This document shows, one piece after another, positions 33,309 to 42,526 of a stretch of DNA of 64,000 nt. The notes beneath the pieces were generated by a model. It saw nothing but the letters and a program-made list of their open reading frames with translations, ran no database searches and was not told the DNA's origin. The stretch is taken from positions 88,579 through 152,578 of the forward strand of contig JNWL01000007.1 in NCBI GenBank assembly GCA_000716465.1, written 5' to 3'. The position numbers were made by a program, and so were the translations under genes. The DNA comes from Streptomyces bikiniensis. Lineage in GTDB: Bacteria; Actinomycetota; Actinomycetes; Streptomycetales; Streptomycetaceae. The stretch's first letter is position 1. Every line of letters starts with the position of its first letter.

Positions 33309-34220
33309 CTACATCTCCTCGCTGACGTATCTCCGGAGCCAGGCCCGGAAGTCCGGTCCCAGATCTTCACGTTCGCACGCGAGTCTGACAATGGCACGCA
33401 GATAGTCGCCGCGGTCGCCGGTGTCATAGCGGCGCCCCTTGAAGACGACCCCGTGCACCGGGCCGCCGATCTTCTCGTCCGAGGCGAGCTTCTGCAGGGC
33501 GTCGGTCAGCTGGATCTCCCCGCCGCGGCCCGGCTCGGTCTCCCGCAGGGTCCCGAAGACGGCCGGGTCCAGGACGTAGCGGCCGATGATCGCGTAGTTG
33601 CTGGGCGCCTCGCCCGGTCCGGGCTTCTCGACCAGGTCCGTCACCTTCACGACGTCCCCGTCGCCGGTGGCCTCGACGGCCGCGCAGCCGTACAGGTGGA
33701 TCTGCGAGGGCTCGACCTCCATCAGGGCGATCACGCTGCCGCCCTCCCGCTCCTGGACCTCCACCATCCGCGCGAGCAGCGGGTCGCGCGGGTCGATCAG
33801 GTCGTCGCCGAGGAGGACCGCGAAGGGCTGGTCGCCGACGTGCGGGGCGGCGCACAGGACGGCGTGGCCGAGGCCGCGCGGGGCGCCCTGGCGGACGTAG
33901 TGCATGGTGGCGAGGTCGCTGGGCTCCTGGACCTTGGAGAGGCGCTCGGCGTCGCCCTTGCGGCTCAGGGCCTCCTCCAGCTCGTAGTTCCGGTCGAAGT
34001 GGTCCTCCAGGGGGCGCTTGTTCCGGCCGGTGATCATCAGCACGTCGGAGAGGCCGGCCGCGACGGCCTCCTCCACGACGTACTGGATGGCCGGCTTGTC
34101 GACGACCGGCAGCATCTCCTTCGGCGTCGCCTTGGTCGCCGGGAGGAAGCGGGTGCCGAGGCCGGCGGCCGGGATGACAGCCTTGCTGATCCGGCCGAGC
34201 CTGGGGAGCGACTGATTCAT
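33309..34220 (-). CDS. galU: UTP-glucose-1-phosphate uridylyltransferase
   Basis: A 303-residue Gal[21 protein letters not shown] with the nucleotide-binding GLGTR loop, [32 protein letters not shown] and the LQLTDAL-type C-terminal segment ([13 protein letters not shown]) are all present. It makes UDP-glucose from UTP and glucose-1-phosphate. The ATG at 34220 is preferred to the upstream in-frame ATG at 34313, which lies in non-coding-looking sequence. It is divergent from the folate enzyme gene across a 104-bp gap. Confidence 0.95.
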   Translation of the reverse strand: MNQSLPRLGRISKAVIPAAGLGTRFLPATKATPKEMLPVVDKPAIQYVVEEAVAAGLSDVLMITGRNKRPLEDHFDRNYELEEALSRKGDAERLSKVQEPSDLATMHYVRQGAPRGLGHAVLCAAPHVGDQPFAVLLGDDLIDPRDPLLARMVEVQEREGGSVIALMEVEPSQIHLYGCAAVEATGDGDVVKVTDLVEKPGPGEAPSNYAIIGRYVLDPAVFGTLRETEPGRGGEIQLTDALQKLASDEKIGGPVHGVVFKGRRYDTGDRGDYLRAIVRLACEREDLGPDFRAWLRRYVSEEM

Positions 34221-34324
34221 GCGGTGCACCCTAACGGTTCGGAATGAGAGAAAGATGTGGCTCCGATTAACTTCCTCCGCATAAAGGCAGTTACAGGAGC
34301 TTCGCGTATTCACGGAGGACCGTC

Positions 34325-34936
34325 ATGACACCGGAGATGTCCGAAAAGACCTTGCTGCGCAGCCGACTTCTGGGGGCCCGCGCCGCGCTGACCCCCGAGT
34401 TCCTCGCGGAGTCGGCCGGGTCCTTCGCCCGGCAGGGGGCGGAACTGCCCGAGCTCGCCGGGGCGTCGACCGTCGCCGCGTACGTCTCCGTGGGCCGCGA
34501 GCCGGGCACGCGCGCGCTGCTCGACGCGCTCCACGCGCGCGGGGTGCGGGTCCTGCTGCCGGTGCTGCTCCCCGACAACGACCTGGACTGGGCCGCGTAC
34601 GAGGGTCCGGACCGGCTCGCGCGGGCGGGCCGGGGGCTCCTCGAACCGGTCGGGCCCCGGCTCGGCCCGGAGGCGGTGTGCGAGGCGGACGCGGTGCTGC
34701 TGCCGGGGCTCGCGGTGGACGCGCGCGGGATGCGGCTGGGGCGGGGCGGCGGCTCGTACGACCGGGTCCTCGCCCGGCTCGCACGGGCCGGCGGGGACCC
34801 GGCCCTGGTGGTCCTCCTCTACGCGGACGAGGTGGTCGGGCGGGTTCCGGAGGAACCGCACGACCACCCCGTGCACGCGGTGGTGACCCCGGAGGCGGTG
34901 ATCCGTTTCCGGGCCGCCCCCGCGCCTAAGGCCTGA
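34325..34936 (+). CDS. 5-formyltetrahydrofolate cyclo-ligase
   Basis: A 203-residue protein of the 5-FTHF cyclo-ligase family. KTLLRSRLLGARAAL at the N-terminus and LPGLAVDARGMRLGRGGGSYDR near residue 130, with the ATP-binding GRGGGSYDR signature, are diagnostic. It converts 5-formyl-THF to methenyl-THF using ATP. The same neighbour of galU occurs in mycobacteria. ATG 34325 follows GGAGG. Confidence 0.93.
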   Translation: MTPEMSEKTLLRSRLLGARAALTPEFLAESAGSFARQGAELPELAGASTVAAYVSVGREPGTRALLDALHARGVRVLLPVLLPDNDLDWAAYEGPDRLARAGRGLLEPVGPRLGPEAVCEADAVLLPGLAVDARGMRLGRGGGSYDRVLARLARAGGDPALVVLLYADEVVGRVPEEPHDHPVHAVVTPEAVIRFRAAPAPKA

Positions 34937-34968
34937 GGACCGGCGCGTCCTCCGCCACGGCCCGACCG

Positions 34969-37827
34969 CTACGGCTTGAGGACCAGTGTGTCCTTCGTCG
35001 CCGCGTCGACCGCCGCCTTGCCGTGGGCCCAGTCGTACAGGTCGCCCTTCGCCCACGCGTCCGTCTGGTCGGTGTAGTGCGTGTGGAAGGCGTGGCCGGA
35101 GGCGCCGGTGAGGTTGATCCACCGGGACTTGTCCCAGTCGCCGACGTTGACGACCATCCGCATCGACGGCACCCAGATGACCTCGTAGCCGCCGGCCGCG
35201 TTCCAGCCGGTGGCGTCGACGGCCGCCTCGCCGCCGCCCAGGTTCCACGGGCCGCGGTTGAGGAGCCGCTGCACGACGCCGGGGCCGGCGGTGCCGAGGG
35301 TCTGGTTCTTCAGGGTCAGCTGGTGCAGCCGGCCCCAGCTCCAGGTGGAGACGTCCTTGCCGAGCTTGGCGGTCAGCTCCCAGCGCGCGTCCTTCATGGC
35401 GCGGGCGAGCAGCTGGTCACGGGTCTCGGTGGCCTGGTCGGTGCGGTTGCCCGGGGTGGTCCACCACTCGCTCTTCTCCTGCTTGAGGAGCGGGCGGACG
35501 ACCTCGTACCAGCGGTCGCCGCCGTCCGGCTGCGCCGAGTCGGGGTCGCGCTGGCCGCACTCGCGGACGAGCTTGTTCTGCTCGTCGACCGGGCCGGTGG
35601 CGTCGGCCGGGCGCACGTTGATGCAGTCGCCCTCGGCGCGCACCTCCTTGGGCAGCTTGTTGCCGAAGGCGAGCTTGAGGACGTTGCGCCAGACCGCGTT
35701 GAAGTAGGCGGCGGCGGCCGAGTCGGGCTCCTGGGTGTAGTCCCAGCCCTCCAGGAGCTTCTGCGCCTCGCGGACGTGCGGGTCGGCGATGTCGATCTTG
35801 AGCAGGAGCGGGTTGAGCAGGGTCGCGATCTCGCTGCGGTTGTCGGTCTGCATGGTCCGCATGTCGTCCGGCGAGATCTTGCCGCCGTCCTTGATCTTCG
35901 ACTCGATCAGGTCGTTGATCCGCTGGCTGCGCGAGCCGTAGCCCCAGTCCTTGGTGAGCAGGGCGGAGTAGTTCTTCGGGTCGATCACGGCCTGGTTGGC
36001 GGTGACGATGTAGCCGCGGTCCGGGTTGTACTCATAGGGCAGCTTCTCGAAGGGGATGTACTGCTTCTTCCACCCGTACGAGGAGTCCCAGCCGGGCGCG
36101 GGCAGGGTGCCGTCGCCCTTGGTGCGCTGCGGGATCCTGCCCGGCGACTGGTAGCCGATGTTGCCCTCGGTGTCGGCGTAGATCAGGTTCTGGGACGGGA
36201 CCTCGAAGTTCTCGGCGGCGGCCCGGAAGGAGGCGAAGTCCTTGGCGCGGTCGATGGCGAAGATCGCGTCCATCGACTTGCCCGGCTGGAGGGCGGTCCA
36301 CTGGAGGGAGACGCCGTAGCCGGTGCCGCGGTCGGGGGCGGCGTTGCCGACGGGGGCCTTCTGGCCGACCGCCTCCAGCTCGGAGGAGCGGTCGGAGACG
36401 AGCGGGCCGCGCTCGGTGGACCGCACGGTGATCCTGCGGTCGGCGCCGCCGGCGACCTTGATGGTCTCCTCGCGGGTGACGAAGGGCTTGACCTTGCCGT
36501 CGACGAGGTAGCCGTCGGGGCCGATCTTCTCCAGGTAGAGGTCGGTGACGTCGGCGCCGAGGTTGGTGAGGCCCCAGGCGATCTTGTCGTTGTGTCCGAT
36601 GATCACACCGGGCATGCCGGAGAAGGTGTAGCCCGAGACGTCGTAGCGGCAGGTGGCCGAGACCGAGCGGCAGTGCAGGCCCATCTGGTACCAGAGGGAC
36701 GGCAGCTGCGGCGCGAGGTGCGGGTCGTTGGCGAGCAGCGGCTTGCCGGAGGTCGTGTAGCGGCCGGCGACGACCCAGGAGTTCGAGCCGATGCCGTTGC
36801 CGTTGGGGCCGAGCAGGTCCGGGACGCCGTCGAGGACCTCGGAGAGGGCGGCGAGCTGGGACGTCATGCCGTCCGAGGCGCCGGAGCCGTTGTCCGAGCC
36901 GCCGGAACCCGTGGAGCCGTTGTCCGAGCCGCCGGAGCCCGTGGAGCCGTCGGCCGAACCGTCCGAGCCGCCGGTCGAACCGTCCGAGCCCTCCGAGCCG
37001 GCCGGGTTGGTGCCCGGGGTCTCGCCCGTCCCCAGCTCCTCGTCGTCGCCGCCCTTGCCCGCGGGGTCGAACTTCCCGGTGGAGTCGTCCACCGCGCCCC
37101 CGTCCACGATCGGCTGGTGGAGCGCGTACGGGTACTCCGGGTAGAGCTGCTCGATCTGCGCCGGGGTCAGCCGGCTGGTGAGCAGCGAGCGGTCGATCTC
37201 GTCCTGCATGTTGCCGCGCAGGTCCCAGGCCATCGCCTTCAGCCAGGCCACCGAGTCGACCGGGGTCCACGGCTCGATCGTGTAGTCGTTGGTGAGGGCC
37301 AGGGCCGCGTACTCGACGGAGACGTCGCCCGGCTTCCGGTCCTTCAGGTAGGCGTTCACGCCCTCCGCGTACGCCTGGAGGTACTTCTTGGTCTCCGGCG
37401 ACAGGACCTTGTCGTACTCCTCCTGCGCGACCCGGCGCCAGCCGAGGGTGCGCAGGAAGGAGTCCGTCTCGACCTGGCCCTCGCCGAACATCTCGGAGAG
37501 GCGGCCCGCGGTCACGTGCCGGCGGACGTCCATCTCGTAGAACCGGTCCTGCGCCTGGACGTAGCCCTGCGCGCGGAAGAGGTCCTGCTCGTTGTCGGCG
37601 TAGATCTGCGGGACTCCGAGGGCGTCCCGCTTCACCTCCACCTGGCCCGAGAGCCCGTCGAGGCGGATCTCGCCGGTGGTCTGCGGGAACGAGCCCCGGA
37701 CGGTGCTGACACCCCAGTAACCGCCGGCCCCGACGCCCGCGACCAGCACGAGGACCAGGAGGACGAGGAGCAGGCGGGCACGCCGCCCTTTCTTCTTGGC
37801 GGGGGGCGCGGACGTGTTGGAGGGCAT
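34969..37827 (-). CDS. Penicillin acylase family Ntn-hydrolase
   Basis: A 952-residue member of the penicillin amidase family. After a Lys/Arg-rich start, a single hydrophobic segment (residues 17-38) acts as signal anchor, so the enzyme is extracytoplasmic. The alpha part contains VPQIYADNEQDLFRAQGYVQ. The nucleophile serine is in NGIGSNSWVVAG, near residue 348, where autocatalytic cleavage would free the beta chain; LLANDPHL follows. Oddity: just before this, about 40 residues are a Gly/Ser/Asp repeat in the expected spacer peptide. Streptomyces relatives deacylate penicillins, lipopeptides or homoserine lactones; the substrate here is unknown. The ATG at 37827 was chosen because the anchor follows it. 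Confidence 0.88.
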   Translation of the reverse strand: MPSNTSAPPAKKKGRRARLLLVLLVLVLVAGVGAGGYWGVSTVRGSFPQTTGEIRLDGLSGQVEVKRDALGVPQIYADNEQDLFRAQGYVQAQDRFYEMDVRRHVTAGRLSEMFGEGQVETDSFLRTLGWRRVAQEEYDKVLSPETKKYLQAYAEGVNAYLKDRKPGDVSVEYAALALTNDYTIEPWTPVDSVAWLKAMAWDLRGNMQDEIDRSLLTSRLTPAQIEQLYPEYPYALHQPIVDGGAVDDSTGKFDPAGKGGDDEELGTGETPGTNPAGSEGSDGSTGGSDGSADGSTGSGGSDNGSTGSGGSDNGSGASDGMTSQLAALSEVLDGVPDLLGPNGNGIGSNSWVVAGRYTTSGKPLLANDPHLAPQLPSLWYQMGLHCRSVSATCRYDVSGYTFSGMPGVIIGHNDKIAWGLTNLGADVTDLYLEKIGPDGYLVDGKVKPFVTREETIKVAGGADRRITVRSTERGPLVSDRSSELEAVGQKAPVGNAAPDRGTGYGVSLQWTALQPGKSMDAIFAIDRAKDFASFRAAAENFEVPSQNLIYADTEGNIGYQSPGRIPQRTKGDGTLPAPGWDSSYGWKKQYIPFEKLPYEYNPDRGYIVTANQAVIDPKNYSALLTKDWGYGSRSQRINDLIESKIKDGGKISPDDMRTMQTDNRSEIATLLNPLLLKIDIADPHVREAQKLLEGWDYTQEPDSAAAAYFNAVWRNVLKLAFGNKLPKEVRAEGDCINVRPADATGPVDEQNKLVRECGQRDPDSAQPDGGDRWYEVVRPLLKQEKSEWWTTPGNRTDQATETRDQLLARAMKDARWELTAKLGKDVSTWSWGRLHQLTLKNQTLGTAGPGVVQRLLNRGPWNLGGGEAAVDATGWNAAGGYEVIWVPSMRMVVNVGDWDKSRWINLTGASGHAFHTHYTDQTDAWAKGDLYDWAHGKAAVDAATKDTLVLKP

Positions 37828-38042
37828 CGCTGTCCTTCGAGGGGCAGGGTGGTCCTGGAGTACGGGAGCCACCTTAGGCGCAGCGTCCGGACGGCTCGGA
37901 CTCGGTGTCAGGAAGAGAACCGTACTGGTGAGCGGGTGAGCCACCGGGAAGCCGTCAAGAAAACGTTAAAGATTAGGTAAGGTAACGAAGTGTCGTCCGC
38001 TGGAGGAACGATCCAGCCGCATATGAGGGGAAGGACCGGGCA

Positions 38043-39614
38043 CTGACTGTCCACCAGCTCAACGAACTCCTGCTCGTCAGCTCGCTCGTGCTGCTGATCG
38101 CCGTCGCGGCCGTGCGGATCTCCTCCCGGAGCGGCCTCCCCAGCCTCCTGCTGTACCTGGGGATCGGCGTCGCCATCGGGCAGGACGGCATCGGCAACAT
38201 CGCCTTCGACAACGCCGGGCTGACGCAGGTCATCGGCTACGCGGCCCTCGTCGTGATCCTCGCCGAGGGCGGCCTCGGCACGAAGTGGAAGGAGGTCAGG
38301 CCGGCCCTTCCGGCCGCGGCCGTCCTGTCCACCGTCGGCGTCGCGGTCAGCGTCGGCGTCACCGCCGCCGGCGCCCACTACCTCGTCGGCCTGGAGTGGC
38401 GGCAGGCCCTGATCATCGGCGCCGTCGTCTCCTCCACCGACGCCGCCGCGGTCTTCTCCGTGCTGCGCAAGGTGCCCCTGCCCTCGCGGGTCACCGGCAC
38501 CCTGGAGGCCGAGTCCGGCTTCAACGACGCCCCCGTCGTCATCCTCGTCGTCGCCTTCTCCACCGCCGGACCGATCGACCACTGGTACGTGCTCCTCGGC
38601 GAGATCGCCCTGGAACTCGCCATCGGCGCGGCCGTCGGCATCGCGGTCGGCTTCCTCGGCGCCTACGGGCTGCGGCACGTCGCCCTGCCCGCCTCCGGCC
38701 TCTACCCGATCGCCGTCATGGCCATCGCCGTCGTCGCGTACGCCGCCGGCGCCCTGGCCCACGGCTCCGGGTTCCTCGCGGTCTACCTGGCCTCGATGAT
38801 CCTCGGCAACGCCAAGCTGCCGCACGCGCCCGCGAACCGCGGCTTCGCCGAGGGGCTCGGCTGGATCGCGCAGATCGGCATGTTCGTCCTGCTCGGCCTG
38901 CTGGTCACCCCGCACGAACTGGTGAACGACTTCTGGCCCGCCGTCGTCATCGGCCTGGTCCTGACGATGGTCGCGCGGCCCCTGGAGGTCCTGGTCAGCC
39001 TGCTGCCGTTCCGCATCCCCTGGCAGGAGCAGGCCCTCATGTCCTGGGCCGGCCTGCGCGGAGCCGTCCCCATCATCCTCGCCACCATCCCGATGGTGGC
39101 GCAGGTCGAGGGCAGCGAGCGGATCTTCAACATCGTCTTCGTCCTGGTCGTCGTCTACACCCTCGTCCAGGGTCCGACGCTGCCCTGGCTGGCGAAGGCG
39201 CTCAGGCTCGGTGCCTCCTCGGACGCCTCCGACCTCGGCGTGGAGTCCGCGCCCCTGGAGCGGCTGCGCGGCCACCTGCTCTCCGTCGCCATCCCGGAGG
39301 GCTCCCGGATGCACGGCGTGGAGGTCGCCGAACTGCGCCTCCCGGCCGGAGCGGCGGTCACCCTCGTCGTACGGGAGGAGAAGAGCTTCGTACCGGGGCC
39401 CGCGACCGTCCTGCGGCACGGCGACGAGCTCCTGGTCGTCGCCACCGACCCGGTGCGGGACGCCACGGAGCGGCGGCTGCGGGCGGTCGGGCAGGGCGGC
39501 AAGCTGGCCGGCTGGCTCGGCACGGGCGGCGGCTCGACGGCGCTCGGCCCGCCACCGGGGACGGAGACGCGGTTCCACCGGGCGGGGCGCCGGCAGAAGA
39601 ACCCTGCCGACTGA
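38043..39614 (+). CDS. Cation/proton antiporter with TrkA-C domain
   Basis: A 523-residue CPA1/NhaP2-type antiporter with about 12 membrane segments and a C-terminal regulatory TrkA_C domain (about residues 425-505, HGVEVAELRLPAGAAVTLV and DELLVVATDPV). The transport core carries SSTDAAAVFSVLRK and ESGFNDAPVV, the conserved ion-binding region. It probably exchanges potassium or sodium for protons. The likely start is CTG 38043 (LTVHQLNELLLVSSLVLL), because the conserved N-terminus extends upstream of the first GTG (38088) and AAGGA lies suitably before it. Confidence 0.85.
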   Translation: MTVHQLNELLLVSSLVLLIAVAAVRISSRSGLPSLLLYLGIGVAIGQDGIGNIAFDNAGLTQVIGYAALVVILAEGGLGTKWKEVRPALPAAAVLSTVGVAVSVGVTAAGAHYLVGLEWRQALIIGAVVSSTDAAAVFSVLRKVPLPSRVTGTLEAESGFNDAPVVILVVAFSTAGPIDHWYVLLGEIALELAIGAAVGIAVGFLGAYGLRHVALPASGLYPIAVMAIAVVAYAAGALAHGSGFLAVYLASMILGNAKLPHAPANRGFAEGLGWIAQIGMFVLLGLLVTPHELVNDFWPAVVIGLVLTMVARPLEVLVSLLPFRIPWQEQALMSWAGLRGAVPIILATIPMVAQVEGSERIFNIVFVLVVVYTLVQGPTLPWLAKALRLGASSDASDLGVESAPLERLRGHLLSVAIPEGSRMHGVEVAELRLPAGAAVTLVVREEKSFVPGPATVLRHGDELLVVATDPVRDATERRLRAVGQGGKLAGWLGTGGGSTALGPPPGTETRFHRAGRRQKNPAD

Positions 39615-39892
39615 GACCTGGCCCACACCGATCCCCGTGATCGCAGGAATCGATTCGAAGGGGGGAGCGTTTCCCAGGCGGGAGGACGCTCCTTCCCTGT
39701 ACCATGAAGGCACACCTGATCGAACCAACTCTGCCTGACGCAGAGCTGGCGCGACCGTATGGCGGCCGTGGCGCCCCTCCGCAGTGGGGCCGGCCCGGTA
39801 TCTACCGCAGTTCCGCGCATGAGGACAGCTCTCGGCGACACCCGCACCACCGTGCACGGGAAGCGCTACCAGGCGGCGGAAAGGCAAGGACC

Positions 39893-41197
39893 GTGGCGTC
39901 CACGGTCAACACGGGCACGGTCGACACCGACAAGCGGCCCGACACGGGCAAGCGGCCCGGTTACGGACAGCTGCTGCGCACCCCCGGCGCACTGTCCTTC
40001 CTGCTCCCCGGGTTCGCCGCCCGGCAGCCCTTCGCGATGCTGACCATCGGCATCGTCCTGCTCGTCCAGCACACCACCGGCTCCTTCGGCAGCGCCGGCG
40101 CGGTCGCCGCCGTCACCGGCGTCTCCATGGCGCTCTTCGCGCCGCAGAGCGGCAAGCTCGCCGACCGGTTCGGCCAGCGCGCCGTCCTGGTCCCCGGCGT
40201 CCTCGTCCACACCGCGTCCGTCGCGCTGCTCGTGGTCCTCGCCCTGGCCGGCGCCCCGCTCTGGGCGCTGTTCCTGGCCGCCGTGCCCGCCGGCGCCTCC
40301 GTGCCGCAGGTCGGACCGATGGTCCGGGCCCGCTGGGCGGCCAAGCTCGACGGCACCCCGCTGATGCCGACGGCCGCGGCCTTCGAGTCCGTCACGGACG
40401 AGTTCACCTTCGTCGTCGGCCCCGTCCTGGCCACCGCCCTGTGCACCGGCGTCCACCCGGCCGCCGGTCTGATCGCCGAGGCCGGCCTCACCCTCGTCGG
40501 CGGCCTGTTCTTCGCCGCGCAGCGCGCCACCCAGCCCGCGTACGGCCCGGCCGCGTCCCACGCCTCCGAGCCGCACCGCTCGGCGCTCTCCGTGCCCGGC
40601 GTCCGCGTCCTGATCGTCGCCTTCCTCGGCATCGGCTCCGTCTTCGGCGGCATGCAGGTCTCCCTGACCGCCTTCAGCGAGGAGATCGGCAACCCCGGCG
40701 TCAACGGCCTGCTGTACGGGGTCTTCGCCGCCGGCAACATGCTCGCGGGCATCGCCATGGGCGCCGTCGCCTGGAAGACCGGCCCCCTGCGCCGCCTGAT
40801 CCTGGGCTACGCGGGCCTCACCGTCGCCGCGTCCCTGCTGTGGTCCGTGCACTCGGTGCTGCTCCTCGGCGCCCTGGGCCTGGTCGTGGGCCTGTGCATC
40901 GCCCCCGCCCTGATCACCGGCTACACCATCGTGGAGACCCTGATCCCGGCGTCCGCCCGCACGGAGGCCTTCACCTGGCTCACCGGCGCGGTCGCGCTCG
41001 GGCAGGCGGCGGCCGTCACGGTCGCCGGCCGCCTCGCCGACGCCCACGGCGCGAGCACCGGATTCCTGGTGCCGCTGGCGGGCACGGCACTGGCCCTGAC
41101 CACGCTGGTCCTGCTGCGGTCGCGGCTCAGGCCGCGCGAGGCGAGCCGGGTCGCGGCGCGTGGTGTCGGTCACCGCGTGCCGGTGGCGGTGGACTGA
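39893..41197 (+). CDS. MFS transporter
   Basis: A 434-residue major-facilitator protein with about 12 hydrophobic segments. YGQLLRTPGALSFLLPGFAA opens the first helix and the loop-2 motif is SGKLADRFGQRAVL; no antibiotic-specific motif C was seen. The substrate is unknown. The GTG at 39893 has GGAAAGG upstream; the frame is open to 39704 but that stretch does not look like a membrane protein. The 278-bp gap before it (39615-39892) has no feature that I can support. Confidence 0.85.
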   Translation: MASTVNTGTVDTDKRPDTGKRPGYGQLLRTPGALSFLLPGFAARQPFAMLTIGIVLLVQHTTGSFGSAGAVAAVTGVSMALFAPQSGKLADRFGQRAVLVPGVLVHTASVALLVVLALAGAPLWALFLAAVPAGASVPQVGPMVRARWAAKLDGTPLMPTAAAFESVTDEFTFVVGPVLATALCTGVHPAAGLIAEAGLTLVGGLFFAAQRATQPAYGPAASHASEPHRSALSVPGVRVLIVAFLGIGSVFGGMQVSLTAFSEEIGNPGVNGLLYGVFAAGNMLAGIAMGAVAWKTGPLRRLILGYAGLTVAASLLWSVHSVLLLGALGLVVGLCIAPALITGYTIVETLIPASARTEAFTWLTGAVALGQAAAVTVAGRLADAHGASTGFLVPLAGTALALTTLVLLRSRLRPREASRVAARGVGHRVPVAVD

Positions 41198-41227
41198 GGC
41201 CACGGAATACGTCAGTATGGATCGTCG

Positions 41228-41254
41228 TTAGCACTCGATGAGTGTGAGTGCCAG
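41228..41254 (+). promoter_or_regulatory. CIRCE-like HrcA operator
   Basis: TTAGCACTC (41228-41236), exactly 9 nt, then GAGTGCCAG (41246-41254). The left arm matches the CIRCE consensus perfectly, and the right arm matches in the first six bases. CIRCE is the binding site of the heat-shock repressor HrcA. It ends 11 bp before the FmdB-like start, so it would overlap the transcript start or the leader and make this gene heat-inducible. Confidence 0.6.
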
Positions 41255-41265
41255 GAGGAAGTCAC

Positions 41266-41604
41266 GTGCCGACCTACCAGTACCAGTGCACCGAGTGCGG
41301 CGAAGGCCTCGAGGCGGTGCAGAAGTTCACCGATGACGCGCTGACCGAGTGCCCCAGCTGCAAGGGCCGCCTGAAGAAGGTGTTCTCGGCCGTCGGCATC
41401 GTCTTCAAGGGATCCGGTTTCTACCGGAACGACAGCCGCGGTTCGTCGTCCAGCAGCTCGCCCGCGTCGTCCGCGGCGAAGTCCTCGACGTCGGCCCCGG
41501 CCCCGTCGGGCTCGTCGTCGGACGCGAAGCCCGCCGCTTCGGCCGCGTCGTCGTCCTCTTCCTCCTCGGCGTCCGCGTCGAGCACCGGAAGCTCGGCCGC
41601 CTGA
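41266..41604 (+). CDS. FmdB-family zinc-ribbon protein
   Basis: A 112-residue protein. The first 55 residues are the FmdB domain: YQCTECGEGLEAVQKF and LTECPSCKGRLKKVFSAVGI, with two CxxC pairs for zinc. The rest is a Ser/Ala-rich low-complexity tail usual in actinobacterial members. FmdB proteins are putative regulators with unclear function. GTG 41266 has AGGAGG 8 nt upstream. A CIRCE-like element precedes it. A perfect 17-bp hairpin (41616-41651) follows its stop as a terminator. Confidence 0.9.
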   Translation: MPTYQYQCTECGEGLEAVQKFTDDALTECPSCKGRLKKVFSAVGIVFKGSGFYRNDSRGSSSSSSPASSAAKSSTSAPAPSGSSSDAKPAASAASSSSSSSASASSTGSSAA

Positions 41605-41615
41605 TCTCGTTCCTC

Positions 41616-41651
41616 CCCGAGGGCCCCGTCGCGTGCGACGGGGCCCTCGGG
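41616..41651 (+). terminator. 17-bp hairpin terminator after the FmdB-like gene
   Basis: Arms 41616-41632 and 41635-41651 are perfect complements with a 2-nt loop, 12 bp past the stop at 41604. There is no U-tract, as is common in Streptomyces terminators. Confidence 0.8.
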
Positions 41652-41875
41652 CGTGTCCGGGGCCGGTGCGAAGGGGGCGGGTCCCCGAGGAGGGGGCGGG
41701 TCACTCGGGAGGGCGCGGGTCACTCGGGAGGATGAGGGGGTTTTCCACAGGCGCCGGGTGATCCCCAGGGCGGAGCGGGACGGCGGCGGGGCGGGGAGAG
41801 TGGGAGTCGCTTTCCCGCTCCTTCCCTCCCTTCCCACTCCTTCCCTTCCTTCCCTCTCCGGACAGGCGGTGCCCC

Positions 41876-42409
41876 GTGACGACCACGCACAACTCCCCCT
41901 CCCCCGTCTCCGTGCCGGCACCGTGTGCGGTGCCGGTTTTCGAGCCCGTACGGGTACGGGGTGCCCGACCGCGGTTGCACAGGGCGCTGCGCCGGGGACG
42001 GCGGGCGCCGGTGGTGCTCCTGGCGCTGATGGCGGCGGCGCTGGCCGTGGCGGGGGCCGTGAGCGGCAGGCCGTCTCCGGGGAGCACGAAGGCCACCGCC
42101 GTCTCCCCCGTGCGCCCCGCGCCGGCCGTCCCCCTGGTGTCCGCGCCGGTGCGGATCGCCGACGCCGCGACCGTGCGGCTGCTGCGGCCCGGGGACCGGG
42201 TCGACGTGGTCGCCGCGCCCCACGCGCCGCCGGGCGGGGAGGCCGAGGCCCGGGTGGTGGCGTCGGGCGCCCGGGTCGCCGAGGTCCCCCGGGCGGACGG
42301 GGACGGCCCGGACGCGGGGGCGCTCGTCGTGCTCTCCGTGCCCCGGGCGACGGCCGCGACGCTGGCGGGCGCCGGTGCCACGTCCCGGCTCGCGGTGATC
42401 GTGTGTTGA
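41876..42409 (+). CDS. SAF/CpaB-like membrane-anchored protein
   Basis: A 177-residue protein. A basic N-terminal stretch leads into one membrane helix (VVLLALMAAALAVAGAVSG), followed by a domain with VSAPVRIADAATVRLLRPGDRVDVV and RVVASGARVAEV, typical of the RcpC/CpaB (SAF-like) domain of Flp pilus assembly proteins. No pilus genes are visible nearby, so the name gives only the fold. GTG 41876 is the start. The preceding 220 bp hold short GGGCGGGTC-type direct repeats. Confidence 0.75.
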   Translation: MTTTHNSPSPVSVPAPCAVPVFEPVRVRGARPRLHRALRRGRRAPVVLLALMAAALAVAGAVSGRPSPGSTKATAVSPVRPAPAVPLVSAPVRIADAATVRLLRPGDRVDVVAAPHAPPGGEAEARVVASGARVAEVPRADGDGPDAGALVVLSVPRATAATLAGAGATSRLAVIVC

Positions 42410-42526
42410 TTCGCACGCACACACCGTCGCGTAACCGTCCCGTGTGTACGGATTGGACGCCCTCGCTCCGGGCGCGGCGTAATGGCACGGCACGCAGCAC
42501 GAGTGACGGAGACGAAAGGCACCTCG

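Noticed and set aside
34969..37980. Long plus-strand open frame opposite the penicillin-acylase gene
   Set aside because: The minus-strand protein has the complete Ntn-hydrolase signatures; the plus translation is Val/Gly/Arg-rich shadow sequence.
37960..37995. Possible iron box or riboswitch before the antiporter gene
   Set aside because: TTAGGTAAGGTAACG looks like half of an iron-repressor box, but the second half is missing and no conserved riboswitch core could be recognised.
39615..39892. Short reading frame starting at ATG 39704 as the start of the MFS gene
   Set aside because: The added residues are not hydrophobic or conserved-looking, and GTG 39893 has a better-placed ribosome-binding site and directly precedes the first helix region.
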